Shown here piece after piece: positions 1 through 8,944 of a stretch of 47,027 nt of DNA (position 1 is its first letter; each line of letters starts with the position of its first letter). Location of the stretch: the NCBI GenBank assembly GCA_947304405.1, contig CAMZBB010000008.1, positions 1 through 47,027 of the forward strand. The letters run 5' to 3'. A model generated the notes under the pieces. It ran no database searches. It was given only the letters and a program-made list of their open reading frames with translations, and was not told the DNA's origin. A program made the translations under genes and the position numbers. Source of the DNA: an uncultured Clostridia bacterium. GTDB lineage: Bacteria > Bacillota > Clostridia > Saccharofermentanales > Saccharofermentanaceae.

Positions 1-1824
1 AAGGAAGAAGAGCCTGAGACTGAGGGCGGAAAGCCTGCCGAAACAGATAAGGACCAGCAATCCGGCAAGGAATTTATGGCCAAAGAACCTGAGGTCAAGG
101 CGAAGTCTTCTGATCCTGCTGAAAATGACAGACTCTTCAACAATTACGTTAATAAGCTCCTCTACCCGGAGAAGTATCCTGCTCTCAAAGCTTCTTATGC
201 CGGCGTCAGACTGACCGGCAATGACAAGAAGGTGTATGACGCCTTGAAACCCCTAGTCCGTAAGGTTGCCGAGGGGTCTCTCAGCAACACCATAATTACG
301 GTGGAAATAAATAATACAGGAATTGATTACGTAGATTTCACCAAAGAAGAACTTGGAATCGAATCATTTATCGATGGGTCATACTTGTCCGCAGAAGCCG
401 GTGCGGCTTTCATAAAAAAACTGAATCTGAATCTCGATCTGATTCATAACGCATTATTGTCTGATTGTCCGTCTGAAATGTATTGGTACGATAAGACACA
501 AGGTTGCTATTTTGCGCCGCATGTCGGTTTAAGCCAAAACAGGGATAAAGGATATTTTACCGGCAAAATTACCGTTTATTTTGCTGTGGCAAGTGCATAT
601 CAAGGAAAGGCGGGTTCATATTCGGTAAATACCAACAAGATAAAAACTGTTAAGAGTTCGATCAGCAATGCCAAAAAGGTTGTTGAGAATGCAAAATCAA
701 AGAGGGATTACGACAAGCTGAAATATTACTGCAACTATATCTGTTCGCAAGTAAAGTATAACCATGATGCAGTCAATAATCCGACAGCATATGGTGATCC
801 GTGGCAATTGATATGGGTTTTCGATAAAAACTCATCCACCGATGTTGTATGTGAAGGTTATGCAAAAGCTTTTAAGTATCTTTGTGATCTTTCAACGTTC
901 AACAATAAAAACATATCCTGCCTGCTCGTCTCAGGAGAAACGCGCAGAACCACTGAAACTGAAGCTGAAGGACATATGTGGAACATCGTGGATTTCGGTA
1001 ACAATATGCGTTACCTTGTCGACGTTACCAATAGTGATATCGGTTCTGTAAGCGATTATTCCTTATTCCTGATCGGTTATGCCAGCGGAAACGTTAAGAA
1101 CGGATACGTACATGACGTTATTTGGGATACTGACAAAGGACCGGTAGCTGTTTCCTTGTATTTTAAGTATTACGAAGAAACGCTAAATTCGTACAGCAGT
1201 GAACAACTTACCTTGTGCAAGAATGATTACCCGACGACCCTGAATTATAACGGTACCTGCGGAAATTTCACCTGGTCTTTGGATCATACGGGAATCTTGA
1301 GGATCGATGGCAGCGGTGCCATGGAGAATTTTACAGCTGACACTCCTGCGCCCTGGAAAGACTATGCTTATGCAATTGAGACTGTATCTTTGACCGGAGG
1401 CGTTACCTCTATCGGTGACTATGCATTTAGCGGCTGCACAAGCCTCAAATACATAACTATTCCGAGCAGCGTAAGATCGATCGGCGCTTATGCATTCTAC
1501 GGATGTACGAATCTTTCTACGGTCTCCGGCGGTACCGGAGTCATGACGATCGGAACATACGCATTTGCCAAGTGTTCCAAGCTCAGCTCTTTCTCTATCA
1601 AGTCATCTAAGCTGAAAAAGATCGGCTCCTTTGCATTCTCCGGCGACAGTAAGCTCAAGACTGTCAACATCCAGAAGACCACCAGACTTACAAAGTCCGG
1701 TGTTAAGAAGTCACTTAAGGGTTCCTCGGTAAAGACGGTTAAGGTCAAGAAATCGAAGGTAAAGAAGTACAAGAAGTACTTCAAAAAGTCCAATTCCGGA
1801 AGGAAAGTCAAGGTAAAGAAGTAA
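1..1824 (+). CDS. Exported transglutaminase-like / BspA-type LRR protein, paralogue 1 (5' partial)
   Basis: The reading frame is open from the first base of the window, so the start and signal peptide lie outside; the visible part is 607 codons. It opens in a Lys/Glu/Pro-rich linker like that of the two downstream paralogues. A conserved module follows (SxxDPAENDRLF near residue 35, a DCPSEMYWYDKT motif near 155), then a transglutaminase-like core with Cys284 in VVCEGYAKAF, His325 in GHMWNIV and Asp341 in LVDVTN, the order expected of a papain-like triad. BspA-type leucine-rich repeats (TSIGDYAFSGCTSL and similar) occupy about 460-560, and a very Lys-rich tail ends the protein. Export is inferred from the paralogues. 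The transglutaminase fold may act as a protease or amidase, or cross-link proteins; the substrate is unknown. A terminator follows directly. Confidence 0.85.
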   Translation, partial: KEEEPETEGGKPAETDKDQQSGKEFMAKEPEVKAKSSDPAENDRLFNNYVNKLLYPEKYPALKASYAGVRLTGNDKKVYDALKPLVRKVAEGSLSNTIITVEINNTGIDYVDFTKEELGIESFIDGSYLSAEAGAAFIKKLNLNLDLIHNALLSDCPSEMYWYDKTQGCYFAPHVGLSQNRDKGYFTGKITVYFAVASAYQGKAGSYSVNTNKIKTVKSSISNAKKVVENAKSKRDYDKLKYYCNYICSQVKYNHDAVNNPTAYGDPWQLIWVFDKNSSTDVVCEGYAKAFKYLCDLSTFNNKNISCLLVSGETRRTTETEAEGHMWNIVDFGNNMRYLVDVTNSDIGSVSDYSLFLIGYASGNVKNGYVHDVIWDTDKGPVAVSLYFKYYEETLNSYSSEQLTLCKNDYPTTLNYNGTCGNFTWSLDHTGILRIDGSGAMENFTADTPAPWKDYAYAIETVSLTGGVTSIGDYAFSGCTSLKYITIPSSVRSIGAYAFYGCTNLSTVSGGTGVMTIGTYAFAKCSKLSSFSIKSSKLKKIGSFAFSGDSKLKTVNIQKTTRLTKSGVKKSLKGSSVKTVKVKKSKVKKYKKYFKKSNSGRKVKVKK

Positions 1825-1850
1825 TCTTAAGCAAAGATCTACTTACAAAA

Positions 1851-1879
1851 CACCTGCCAAAAGGCGGGTGCTTTTGTTT
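1851..1879 (+). terminator. Rho-independent terminator after paralogue 1
   Basis: An 8-bp stem, CACCTGCC/GGCGGGTG with one G-T pair and an AAAA loop, is followed by CTTTTGTTT. It separates paralogue 1 from paralogue 2. Confidence 0.9.
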
Positions 1880-1918
1880 GGCATAGATTTTTTAGACTGA
1901 ATTGCCATAACTTTTCTA

Positions 1919-1947
1919 TTGAAGAAATACTAAATTCTTTTTATTAT
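1919..1947 (+). promoter_or_regulatory. Promoter of paralogue 2
   Basis: TTGAAG (1919-1924) and TATTAT (1942-1947) are separated by exactly 17 bases. Transcription would start near 1954, about 30 bases before the ATG at 1983. This argues against the longer reading frame that begins at 1953. Confidence 0.6.
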
Positions 1948-1982
1948 TTATTATGGATAAAAATATGGAAACGGAGAGTTTT

Positions 1983-4562
1983 ATGCTTTTTAAGCGTTTT
2001 ACGGCATTTGTGCTCAGTTCGGCATTGATCCTAGGGGTCATGCCCGCTGTGGTATTTGCCAAAGAGATAGATTTTGAAGCGGATGACACGGAGGTTTCCG
2101 AGACTTCTGAAGAGCAGACTACTGAGACTGAGCCCAAGGAAAAGAAAAAGGCTGAGTCTGACGGCGATAAGAATACCAAAGCCGGTTCTGACAAGACACC
2201 GGAGCAGGGTGAGGATAAAAAGCCCGAAGCAACAGAAAAACAGGCACCTGATACCAAAGACGAAAAGGAATCTGAACCCGGGGAAGAGACAAAGCCCGAA
2301 ACAAAGGATGAAACTGTAACTGAGCCTTCGGAAGAGTCTGTCCCGGAAACCAAAGAAACTGAGACAGAAACGTCGAAGGAAACCGAGACTGTGGAAGCTC
2401 CGGCGGTCACGGATAAAAGAGAGCCTGATGCCGGGGTTGATGAGGTCCCGGAAACCGATAAGGAAAAAGAATCCAAAGAAGAGCCTAAAGAGCCTGAAGT
2501 AATCAAGGGTAAACTGCCGGCTATAACGAGCAAGGATACAGGTCCGTCCGATAACGACAGCCTGTTTGGCAAGTACCTTGAGGGTAAGTTTTATAAGAAG
2601 CCGGCGCGCCGCGGAGCTAAGTCGATACCAAGCCGCGGAAGCGAATTAAAGGGTTTGGATGCAGTTATATACAATGCCATAGTCCCCAAGATCAAAGCTG
2701 TCGCTGAAGGAACTGAAACTTCTACAGAGTTTTACTTTCCGGTCGGCATTTCAGATCTTGCGGATAAGTGGTGGACCGCTGATGAAATTGGTGTTTCCGT
2801 AATCGTAGAAAATGGGAATATTACCGATGAAACGTATAAAGCAATGTCCAAAAAGTTCAAATCACTGTATCCGTTTGATCTCAATGCGATCAACCTGTCT
2901 TTGTTAGCGGATCTTCCTTACGAACTGTATTGGTATGACAAAACAACAGGCGTGAATCTTTATTTACCGAGTGTAGAAGCAGTTGATAATAATGACGGAA
3001 AAGGATACGTGATACACTTCGTCGATGATACATTTGATACGGATTTTACTGTTGCGGAAGCATATTCGGCCGGCAATTATAAAACAGATCCGACTAAGAT
3101 CAATAAGGCAAACACGGCGATCTCCAATGTTGATTCGATAATCGAGACCGCTAAAATCAAGTCTGATTATGAGAAAATGGACTACTATCGCGAGTGGATT
3201 TGTAACGCTGTATATTATGATTTTGCTCCGATAATTCATGATTATCCGTATGGCGATCCCTGGCAGCTTGTCTCGGTGTTTGATAATGATCCCGATACAA
3301 ATGTTGTCTGTGAAGGTTATTCTAAGGCTTTCAAGTATTTGTGCGACCGTACTGATTTCGCGGCGGATATTTCCTGCATTACCGTAACCGGCGATATGGA
3401 CGGTGAAGGCCACATGTGGAATATCGTAAGGATGAGCGACGGGAAATATTATCATGTCGATATTACAAACTGTGACAGCGGCAGCATCGGATATCCGGAT
3501 AAACTGTTCTTCAAGACTTATACGACCGGAGTTGCGGGTAAATGGTATTCTTTTAAGTTTCCTTACGATACCGTTAAATATGTTTACGACGATGAGACTT
3601 TAAAGATCTACTCTGCTGAACTCAGGATCTGCAATCAGGATTATCTGACCCATTGCGGAGATAACCTGTGGTGGAGAGTTGACGGAAGCAATCTGATCGT
3701 AACCGGTTCAGGCAATATGTTTGATTGGAACAGTCCGGATAAAGTTGTTTGGTCGGGCTGCAAAGGAAAAACAAAATCAGTGTCACTGCCTGATGCGCTC
3801 ACTTCGATCTCTGATTATGCATTCTCAGGATTTACAGGTATTACGAGTGTTACGATACCGTCAGCAGTAACTTCGATCGGGAAAGAAGCTTTCAAGGGCT
3901 GCACCGGACTTAAAACCGTTTATATGGATGAAAAACTTAAGCCGAATGTTGATCCGACGGCTTTTGATGACTGCCCCAATGTGGTGATCCGGTATTACAA
4001 CACGGTTGACGATTACGAATACATAATCACGAATCCTGCGGTTGACGGAACCGGAACTGTAATGCTTTTCGGAATGGCCAAAAAGAAAGAGACTGTCTCC
4101 GTTCGCGGCGCGGTTGAAATCAACGGTGTGATTTACAAAGTTACCAGGATCCACGGAAAAGCTTTCTATAAGGACACGACGGTTAAGACTGTTTTCATAG
4201 GCCCTAATGTGACGTCTATCGACAGTTATGCATTCTACGGATGCAGCAAGCTGGTTAAGGTGAACGGAGGATCAGGAATCCTTACTGTCGGATCAAGTGC
4301 GTTCAGAGCCTGCGCAAAGCTCAAGACTTTCTCGATAAGCTCCACTAAACTGAAGAAGATCGGAGTTTTTGCATTTTCAGGCGACAAGGCTCTTAAGACC
4401 GTCCAGATAAAGAGAACTGCGAGACTTACAAAGTCCGGTGTCAAGAAATCTCTCAAAGGTTCGTCGGTCAAGACCGTTAAGGTTAAGAAGTCAAAGTTAA
4501 GGAAATACAGGAAGTACTTTAAGAAGTCCAATTCAGGAAGGAAAGTCAAGGTCAGGAAGTAA
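1983..4562 (+). CDS. Exported transglutaminase-like / BspA-type LRR protein, paralogue 2
   Basis: 859 residues. The ATG at 1983 is chosen because GGAGAG lies 5 bases upstream and because the N-terminus then matches paralogue 3: a short basic start, a hydrophobic core and VVFAKEID, a typical signal peptide. An ATG at 1953 would add ten residues without a ribosome binding site. Residues 37-173 are a Lys/Glu/Pro/Thr-rich, probably disordered linker. The transglutaminase-like core has Cys443 (VVCEGYSKAF), His477 (GHMWNIV) and Asp493 (HVDITN). BspA-type repeats form two blocks near 600-650 and 720-815, separated by a non-repeat insert. The Lys-rich tail (815-859) is almost identical in protein to that of paralogue 1. 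No LPXTG motif is seen, so attachment, if any, may be through the basic tail. It is likely cotranscribed with paralogue 3, 39 bases downstream. Confidence 0.88.
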   Translation: MLFKRFTAFVLSSALILGVMPAVVFAKEIDFEADDTEVSETSEEQTTETEPKEKKKAESDGDKNTKAGSDKTPEQGEDKKPEATEKQAPDTKDEKESEPGEETKPETKDETVTEPSEESVPETKETETETSKETETVEAPAVTDKREPDAGVDEVPETDKEKESKEEPKEPEVIKGKLPAITSKDTGPSDNDSLFGKYLEGKFYKKPARRGAKSIPSRGSELKGLDAVIYNAIVPKIKAVAEGTETSTEFYFPVGISDLADKWWTADEIGVSVIVENGNITDETYKAMSKKFKSLYPFDLNAINLSLLADLPYELYWYDKTTGVNLYLPSVEAVDNNDGKGYVIHFVDDTFDTDFTVAEAYSAGNYKTDPTKINKANTAISNVDSIIETAKIKSDYEKMDYYREWICNAVYYDFAPIIHDYPYGDPWQLVSVFDNDPDTNVVCEGYSKAFKYLCDRTDFAADISCITVTGDMDGEGHMWNIVRMSDGKYYHVDITNCDSGSIGYPDKLFFKTYTTGVAGKWYSFKFPYDTVKYVYDDETLKIYSAELRICNQDYLTHCGDNLWWRVDGSNLIVTGSGNMFDWNSPDKVVWSGCKGKTKSVSLPDALTSISDYAFSGFTGITSVTIPSAVTSIGKEAFKGCTGLKTVYMDEKLKPNVDPTAFDDCPNVVIRYYNTVDDYEYIITNPAVDGTGTVMLFGMAKKKETVSVRGAVEINGVIYKVTRIHGKAFYKDTTVKTVFIGPNVTSIDSYAFYGCSKLVKVNGGSGILTVGSSAFRACAKLKTFSISSTKLKKIGVFAFSGDKALKTVQIKRTARLTKSGVKKSLKGSSVKTVKVKKSKLRKYRKYFKKSNSGRKVKVRK

Positions 4563-4601
4563 TCTTAGATCGGAGCTTTAGCAAAGAATCAGGAGGTCAG
4601 C

Positions 4602-7600
4602 ATGAAATTTAAGCGTTTAATGGCAGTTTTGCTTAGTGTGGCAATGGTAGTGGGCATGATGCCTGCAATAGTTTTCGCTAAAGAGATCGATGATGCGCAG
4701 GCAGTTAAAGTGTCTGCAGACGATCCTGAGTCCAAGGAAGAAGAGACACAGAAGCCTGAAGAAGAAAAGAAGCCGGCAAAAGAGGATGACAAGAAGACCG
4801 AATCTGATTCCGGCAAGAAAACGGAGCCTGAAGACAAGAAGACAGAGTCTGGGGGCGAAAAGAAGACTGAGTCCGAGGATGAGAAGCAGCCTGAGTCTGA
4901 ACCTGAAAAAGAGCCGGAGACCAAGGAGGAAGAAAAGCCTTCAACTGATGACGGCAAGAAAACAGAGGCTGATGGCGAGGAAAAGCCTGATACCAAGGAT
5001 GATGAGAAGACCGAGCCTGAAGACAAGGAAGAACCCAAGACCGAAGGCGAAAAGAAGCCTGAGACTGACAGTGACAAGAAGACTGAATCCGAGGGCGAGG
5101 ATAAGCCGAAGGATGAAACTAAAGACGATGATGAAATCATTGTTAAGCTTCCTCCGATCGTATGTAAAGAAGACAAAGCGTCTGACAACGATGCGTTGTT
5201 CAAGACTTTCATTGAGAACAAGCTCTATGGTAAGAAACCTTCTTTACGCAAAGCGGGTACCGCAGGAAGCAGGCTTACAGGCCTGAATAAAGTCATTTAT
5301 GATGCTTTGGTACCGAAAATTAAAAAAGTGGCTGAGGGAGAAATTTCCGTCACTGAGTTTGAGATTCAACTTTCTGAAGGAAGCTATTCGGAAGATTACT
5401 TCACTGCAGCTGATCTGGGCCTTCCGTATATTCGAAATGACAAAGGCCAGTTTCACGAAGATGTGCTGGATAAATTGTTTGAAAAGGTCGGCATAGACAG
5501 GTCAAAGATCAACAGCGCGCTTTTAGCGGATTTACCGTCAGAATTGTATTGGTTTGATAAGACGGTAGGTGCGGGTTATGGTTCGAGCATTGGTATGAGA
5601 ACTAATAATTCAGAGTTAGAGATTAGATTTTATCTTCCGGTGGTTGTGAATTTTGCTGTTGCTAAAAGTTATTCTGCAAATCCCACAAGTGAAGATCCTG
5701 TTTACGAGACCAATCTCAGCGGCAAGCTCGCGCGCGTGAATCTTGCAAAAAATAATGCCCAAGCCGTTGTAACAGCTGCGCAGAATAAGTCTGACTATCA
5801 GAAACTAAAGTATTACCGTGATCAGATATGCACTTTTGTAGAGTATGACCATGAGTCGCTTAATAACAATGCTGCCTATGGCGATCCCTGGCAGCTGATT
5901 TCAGTTTTTGATGACGATCCCTCAACCAACGTCGTTTGTGAAGGTTATTCTAAGGCGTTCAAATACTTGTGCGATCTGACAAGTTTTAACGACGATGGCA
6001 TTGAATGCATCACCGTTTCCGGTTATATGGACGGGGGTACCGGTGCTGGCCGCCATATGTGGAATGTCGTCAAGATGGATGACGGCAAGTACTATCTTGT
6101 TGATGTTACAAACTGTGACGATGGTACCGCAGGTAATCCGTATTATCTTTTCCTTAAGGGCTATACCAGCGGAAGCTATGCTGACGGCTATACCTTTAAA
6201 TTCAAAGCTTATTCTATTGATTACGACTATTACGATGAAACCAAGGCTACTTATTCAAGTACATGGCTCACGATCAGCGGTACTGACTATGTTGAACCTT
6301 CGAAGATCACGACTTGGGCTGAGCTTCAGACTGCGTTAAGTGCGGGCGGCAACATAAAGCTGACTCAGAATATTACCGCGGGTGCCGGAGATACACAGCT
6401 TTACACAGATAAGACAGTTGTTCTTGATCTGAATGGTTACATCATCAACAGAAATCTTACTGCCCCTGCTGACGGCGGCGGAGTTATCTTCGTTGATGAA
6501 AACGGCAACCTTACGATTACTGACAGCAGACCGGATGCAACGCATTCGCCGGCCATTAAGTACAAGGATCTTAAGTCTGGTAACGATGTTGTAGTTAAGG
6601 GTGGTATTATCACCGGCGGATATTCCAAAGGACATGCCGGCGGAATACGTTTCAACTGGTCCACGGGGACTATGAACGGCGGCACTATCGTCGGCAACAA
6701 AGCTACGAATGAAGACAATACTGATAATGCCGGCGGCGTTTTGTTGTATTGTTCTGATTTCACCATAAACGGCGGAACTATATGCGGTAACGAAGCGATA
6801 TTTGCAGGCAATACAACTAATCCTATCGCAGGCGGCGTTTCGATAAGAAACTCAGATCGTCGTCCTTGCAATCTGAATATTAATAGCGGAACTATTACTT
6901 CAAATTATACTAACGCCACAGAAGCTTGCTGTTTTGGCGGTGTATATAATCATGCGAGCAGCGTCAATGTTTCCGGAAAAACATACATATATGGAAATCT
7001 GAAGAACGGCGAAGATAACAATGTCCGTGCAGAGAATAACTATGGCGACTCATACAGTGCGCGTGTAGTCCGCTTAACGGGCAAACTGACCGATGGGGCC
7101 CATATTGGTGTGACCACATGGAGGATCCCGCAATATAATTACAGTCCTGAAGATTTTACAAGCGGATTTGCAACTTATCATCCCGGAGAGAATCCGTCCA
7201 AGTATTTCAGTCTGGATGAAGAAAAGGCGATAATGGTATTTGACGGTACTGGCGAAGCCAAGGTTGCATTGAAGTTCACAATTACGCTTTCAACTGATGG
7301 TAATGGTTCAGCAACTGTAACACAATCTGATATCTACTATGATCTGCATCCGACATTGGAAGCCACCGCCAATAAAGGCTATGTGTTCAAAGAGTGGCAG
7401 GTGCTGTCCGGTGGGGCAATGATAGATAAGAATAACAGGATTACAATTGATATAGAAGATTCATATTATCTCGTAACCGATATTCAGATCAAGGCAGTCT
7501 TTGAAAAACAGAAGTATACAGTGACTTACATGGACGGAACGTCACCTCTAAGTACGGCTACTGTTACCTACGGCGAAAAGTTAACCAAACCTTCTGATCC

Positions 7601-8834
7601 TGTGAAGAACGGATACAGATTTAACGGCTGGTATTCAGATCCGGAGTTCGACCATCCCTTCGTATTTAATTCGGAGACATATAGTGACACTACTATCTAT
7701 GCCAATTTCATTAAGGAGTATTCGGTAACGGTAACGGATGGAACTGCTGACATAACCAATGCGATAGCAGGCGAGAAGGTAACGGTAACTGCTGCTGCCG
7801 CTCCTTCAGGATATGTGTTCGATAAGTGGGAAGCTACCACGGGATCGGTAATATTTGATGATGTGAATTCTACAACGACAACTTTCAGCATGCCGGAAGG
7901 TGATGTCTCGGTTAATGCAACTTACGTTCAGCTGTTTAAGGTAGGAGTAACGTCCGGTAAAGCAGACAAGACTGAGGCCAAAGCAGGTGAGACGGTTGAG
8001 GTAACTGCGGATGCAGCTCCCGAAGGATATGTATTCGATAAGTGGGAATCCGTCTTGGGATCAGTTACATTTGCTGATGTGAAATCCGCAAAGACTACAT
8101 TCATCATGCCTGAACGAAATGTTTTGGTTAAGGCCACGTACAGGATCACTTCTGGAAGCTGCGGTGATGACTTGACCTGGAACATAGATGATGATGGCAA
8201 ACTGACGATTTCCGGCACCGGAGCGATGCAAAACTGGAGCGCGTCTAGTGACGTTCCGTGGGTTTCGATTAAAGACAGCATCAAAGAAGTAGTCATTTCA
8301 GAAGGCGTGACAACAATAGAGAGCAATGCCTTTAAGGATTGCACAAGCCTTACGGTTATTACGATCCCTGTAAGCGTCACATCGATCGGAGATCATGCAT
8401 TTGACGGATGCACAAGCCTTACGGATGTAAACTACGGAGGCAAAAATGAGGATTGGAATAACATCAGTTTCGGCTCAGACAACGGACCTTTGACAAATGC
8501 TTCCATACAATATCAAAAAGCTGATAATACATTCGCGGTCAAAGGAAAAACTGCAACGGTCAAATACAAGAAGCTTAAGAAAAAGGCTCAGACATTGTCC
8601 GTCTTTAAAGTTCTTACTTTCACGAACAGGGGACAGGGAACGCTGACTTATGCCAAGGTGTCCGGCAGCTCTAAGATCAGTATCAACAAGACAACCGGTA
8701 AGATCACGATCAAGAAGAAGGGATTAAAGAAGAAAAAGACCTACTCGGTTAAGGTTAAAGTCATGGCAGCCGGCAATGAGAATTACAAACCTTCAACATG
8801 GAAGGTCGTGACTTTCAGGATCAAAGTCAAGTGA
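4602..8834 (+). CDS. Large exported multidomain protein (transglutaminase-like, beta-helix-like, InlB-type repeats, LRR), paralogue 3
   Basis: 1410 residues; AGGAGG lies 6 bases before the ATG. A signal peptide ends around AIVFAKEID. Residues 37-177 form a Lys/Glu/Pro-rich linker with near-repeats such as KKTES and EKKPE. The conserved module begins near 193, and the transglutaminase-like core has Cys446, His485 and Asp501. Unlike its paralogues it then carries a Gly/Asn-rich stretch (about 575-830) with recurring NGGTI motifs, suggestive of a right-handed beta-helix. Next come InlB-type repeats: a divergent copy near 892-970, a Listeria-Bacteroides repeat near 972-1040 (GYRFNGWYSDPEF) and two divergent copies near 1041-1180 sharing GYVFDKWE. 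BspA-type repeats follow at 1184-1290, then a basic beta-rich C-terminal domain. This is a surface or secreted adhesin-like protein with a possible protein-modifying core; the target is unknown. Confidence 0.88.
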   Translation: MKFKRLMAVLLSVAMVVGMMPAIVFAKEIDDAQAVKVSADDPESKEEETQKPEEEKKPAKEDDKKTESDSGKKTEPEDKKTESGGEKKTESEDEKQPESEPEKEPETKEEEKPSTDDGKKTEADGEEKPDTKDDEKTEPEDKEEPKTEGEKKPETDSDKKTESEGEDKPKDETKDDDEIIVKLPPIVCKEDKASDNDALFKTFIENKLYGKKPSLRKAGTAGSRLTGLNKVIYDALVPKIKKVAEGEISVTEFEIQLSEGSYSEDYFTAADLGLPYIRNDKGQFHEDVLDKLFEKVGIDRSKINSALLADLPSELYWFDKTVGAGYGSSIGMRTNNSELEIRFYLPVVVNFAVAKSYSANPTSEDPVYETNLSGKLARVNLAKNNAQAVVTAAQNKSDYQKLKYYRDQICTFVEYDHESLNNNAAYGDPWQLISVFDDDPSTNVVCEGYSKAFKYLCDLTSFNDDGIECITVSGYMDGGTGAGRHMWNVVKMDDGKYYLVDVTNCDDGTAGNPYYLFLKGYTSGSYADGYTFKFKAYSIDYDYYDETKATYSSTWLTISGTDYVEPSKITTWAELQTALSAGGNIKLTQNITAGAGDTQLYTDKTVVLDLNGYIINRNLTAPADGGGVIFVDENGNLTITDSRPDATHSPAIKYKDLKSGNDVVVKGGIITGGYSKGHAGGIRFNWSTGTMNGGTIVGNKATNEDNTDNAGGVLLYCSDFTINGGTICGNEAIFAGNTTNPIAGGVSIRNSDRRPCNLNINSGTITSNYTNATEACCFGGVYNHASSVNVSGKTYIYGNLKNGEDNNVRAENNYGDSYSARVVRLTGKLTDGAHIGVTTWRIPQYNYSPEDFTSGFATYHPGENPSKYFSLDEEKAIMVFDGTGEAKVALKFTITLSTDGNGSATVTQSDIYYDLHPTLEATANKGYVFKEWQVLSGGAMIDKNNRITIDIEDSYYLVTDIQIKAVFEKQKYTVTYMDGTSPLSTATVTYGEKLTKPSDPVKNGYRFNGWYSDPEFDHPFVFNSETYSDTTIYANFIKEYSVTVTDGTADITNAIAGEKVTVTAAAAPSGYVFDKWEATTGSVIFDDVNSTTTTFSMPEGDVSVNATYVQLFKVGVTSGKADKTEAKAGETVEVTADAAPEGYVFDKWESVLGSVTFADVKSAKTTFIMPERNVLVKATYRITSGSCGDDLTWNIDDDGKLTISGTGAMQNWSASSDVPWVSIKDSIKEVVISEGVTTIESNAFKDCTSLTVITIPVSVTSIGDHAFDGCTSLTDVNYGGKNEDWNNISFGSDNGPLTNASIQYQKADNTFAVKGKTATVKYKKLKKKAQTLSVFKVLTFTNRGQGTLTYAKVSGSSKISINKTTGKITIKKKGLKKKKTYSVKVKVMAAGNENYKPSTWKVVTFRIKVK

Positions 8835-8862
8835 TCAGCCTTTGAATACGTTAAGTCTAAAG

Positions 8863-8898
8863 ATGCACCTGCAGAGATTGCAGGTGCATTTATTTTGC
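8863..8898 (+). terminator. Rho-independent terminator after paralogue 3
   Basis: The perfect 11-bp stem ATGCACCTGCA/TGCAGGTGCAT has a 5-base loop and is followed by TTATTTTGC. It closes the surface-protein cluster. Confidence 0.9.
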
Positions 8899-8944
8899 TT
8901 TAATAGTACAATTAAGAGCGATTTTGTCTTTAGGAGCTTATCTG

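Noticed and set aside
1916-2572. Long minus-strand frames opposite the Lys/Glu-rich linkers (also 4589-5221)
   Set aside because: They give monotonous Ser/Val/Phe-rich proteins, the expected mirror of GAA/GAG/AAG/CCT codon runs. They lie fully inside convincing plus-strand genes.
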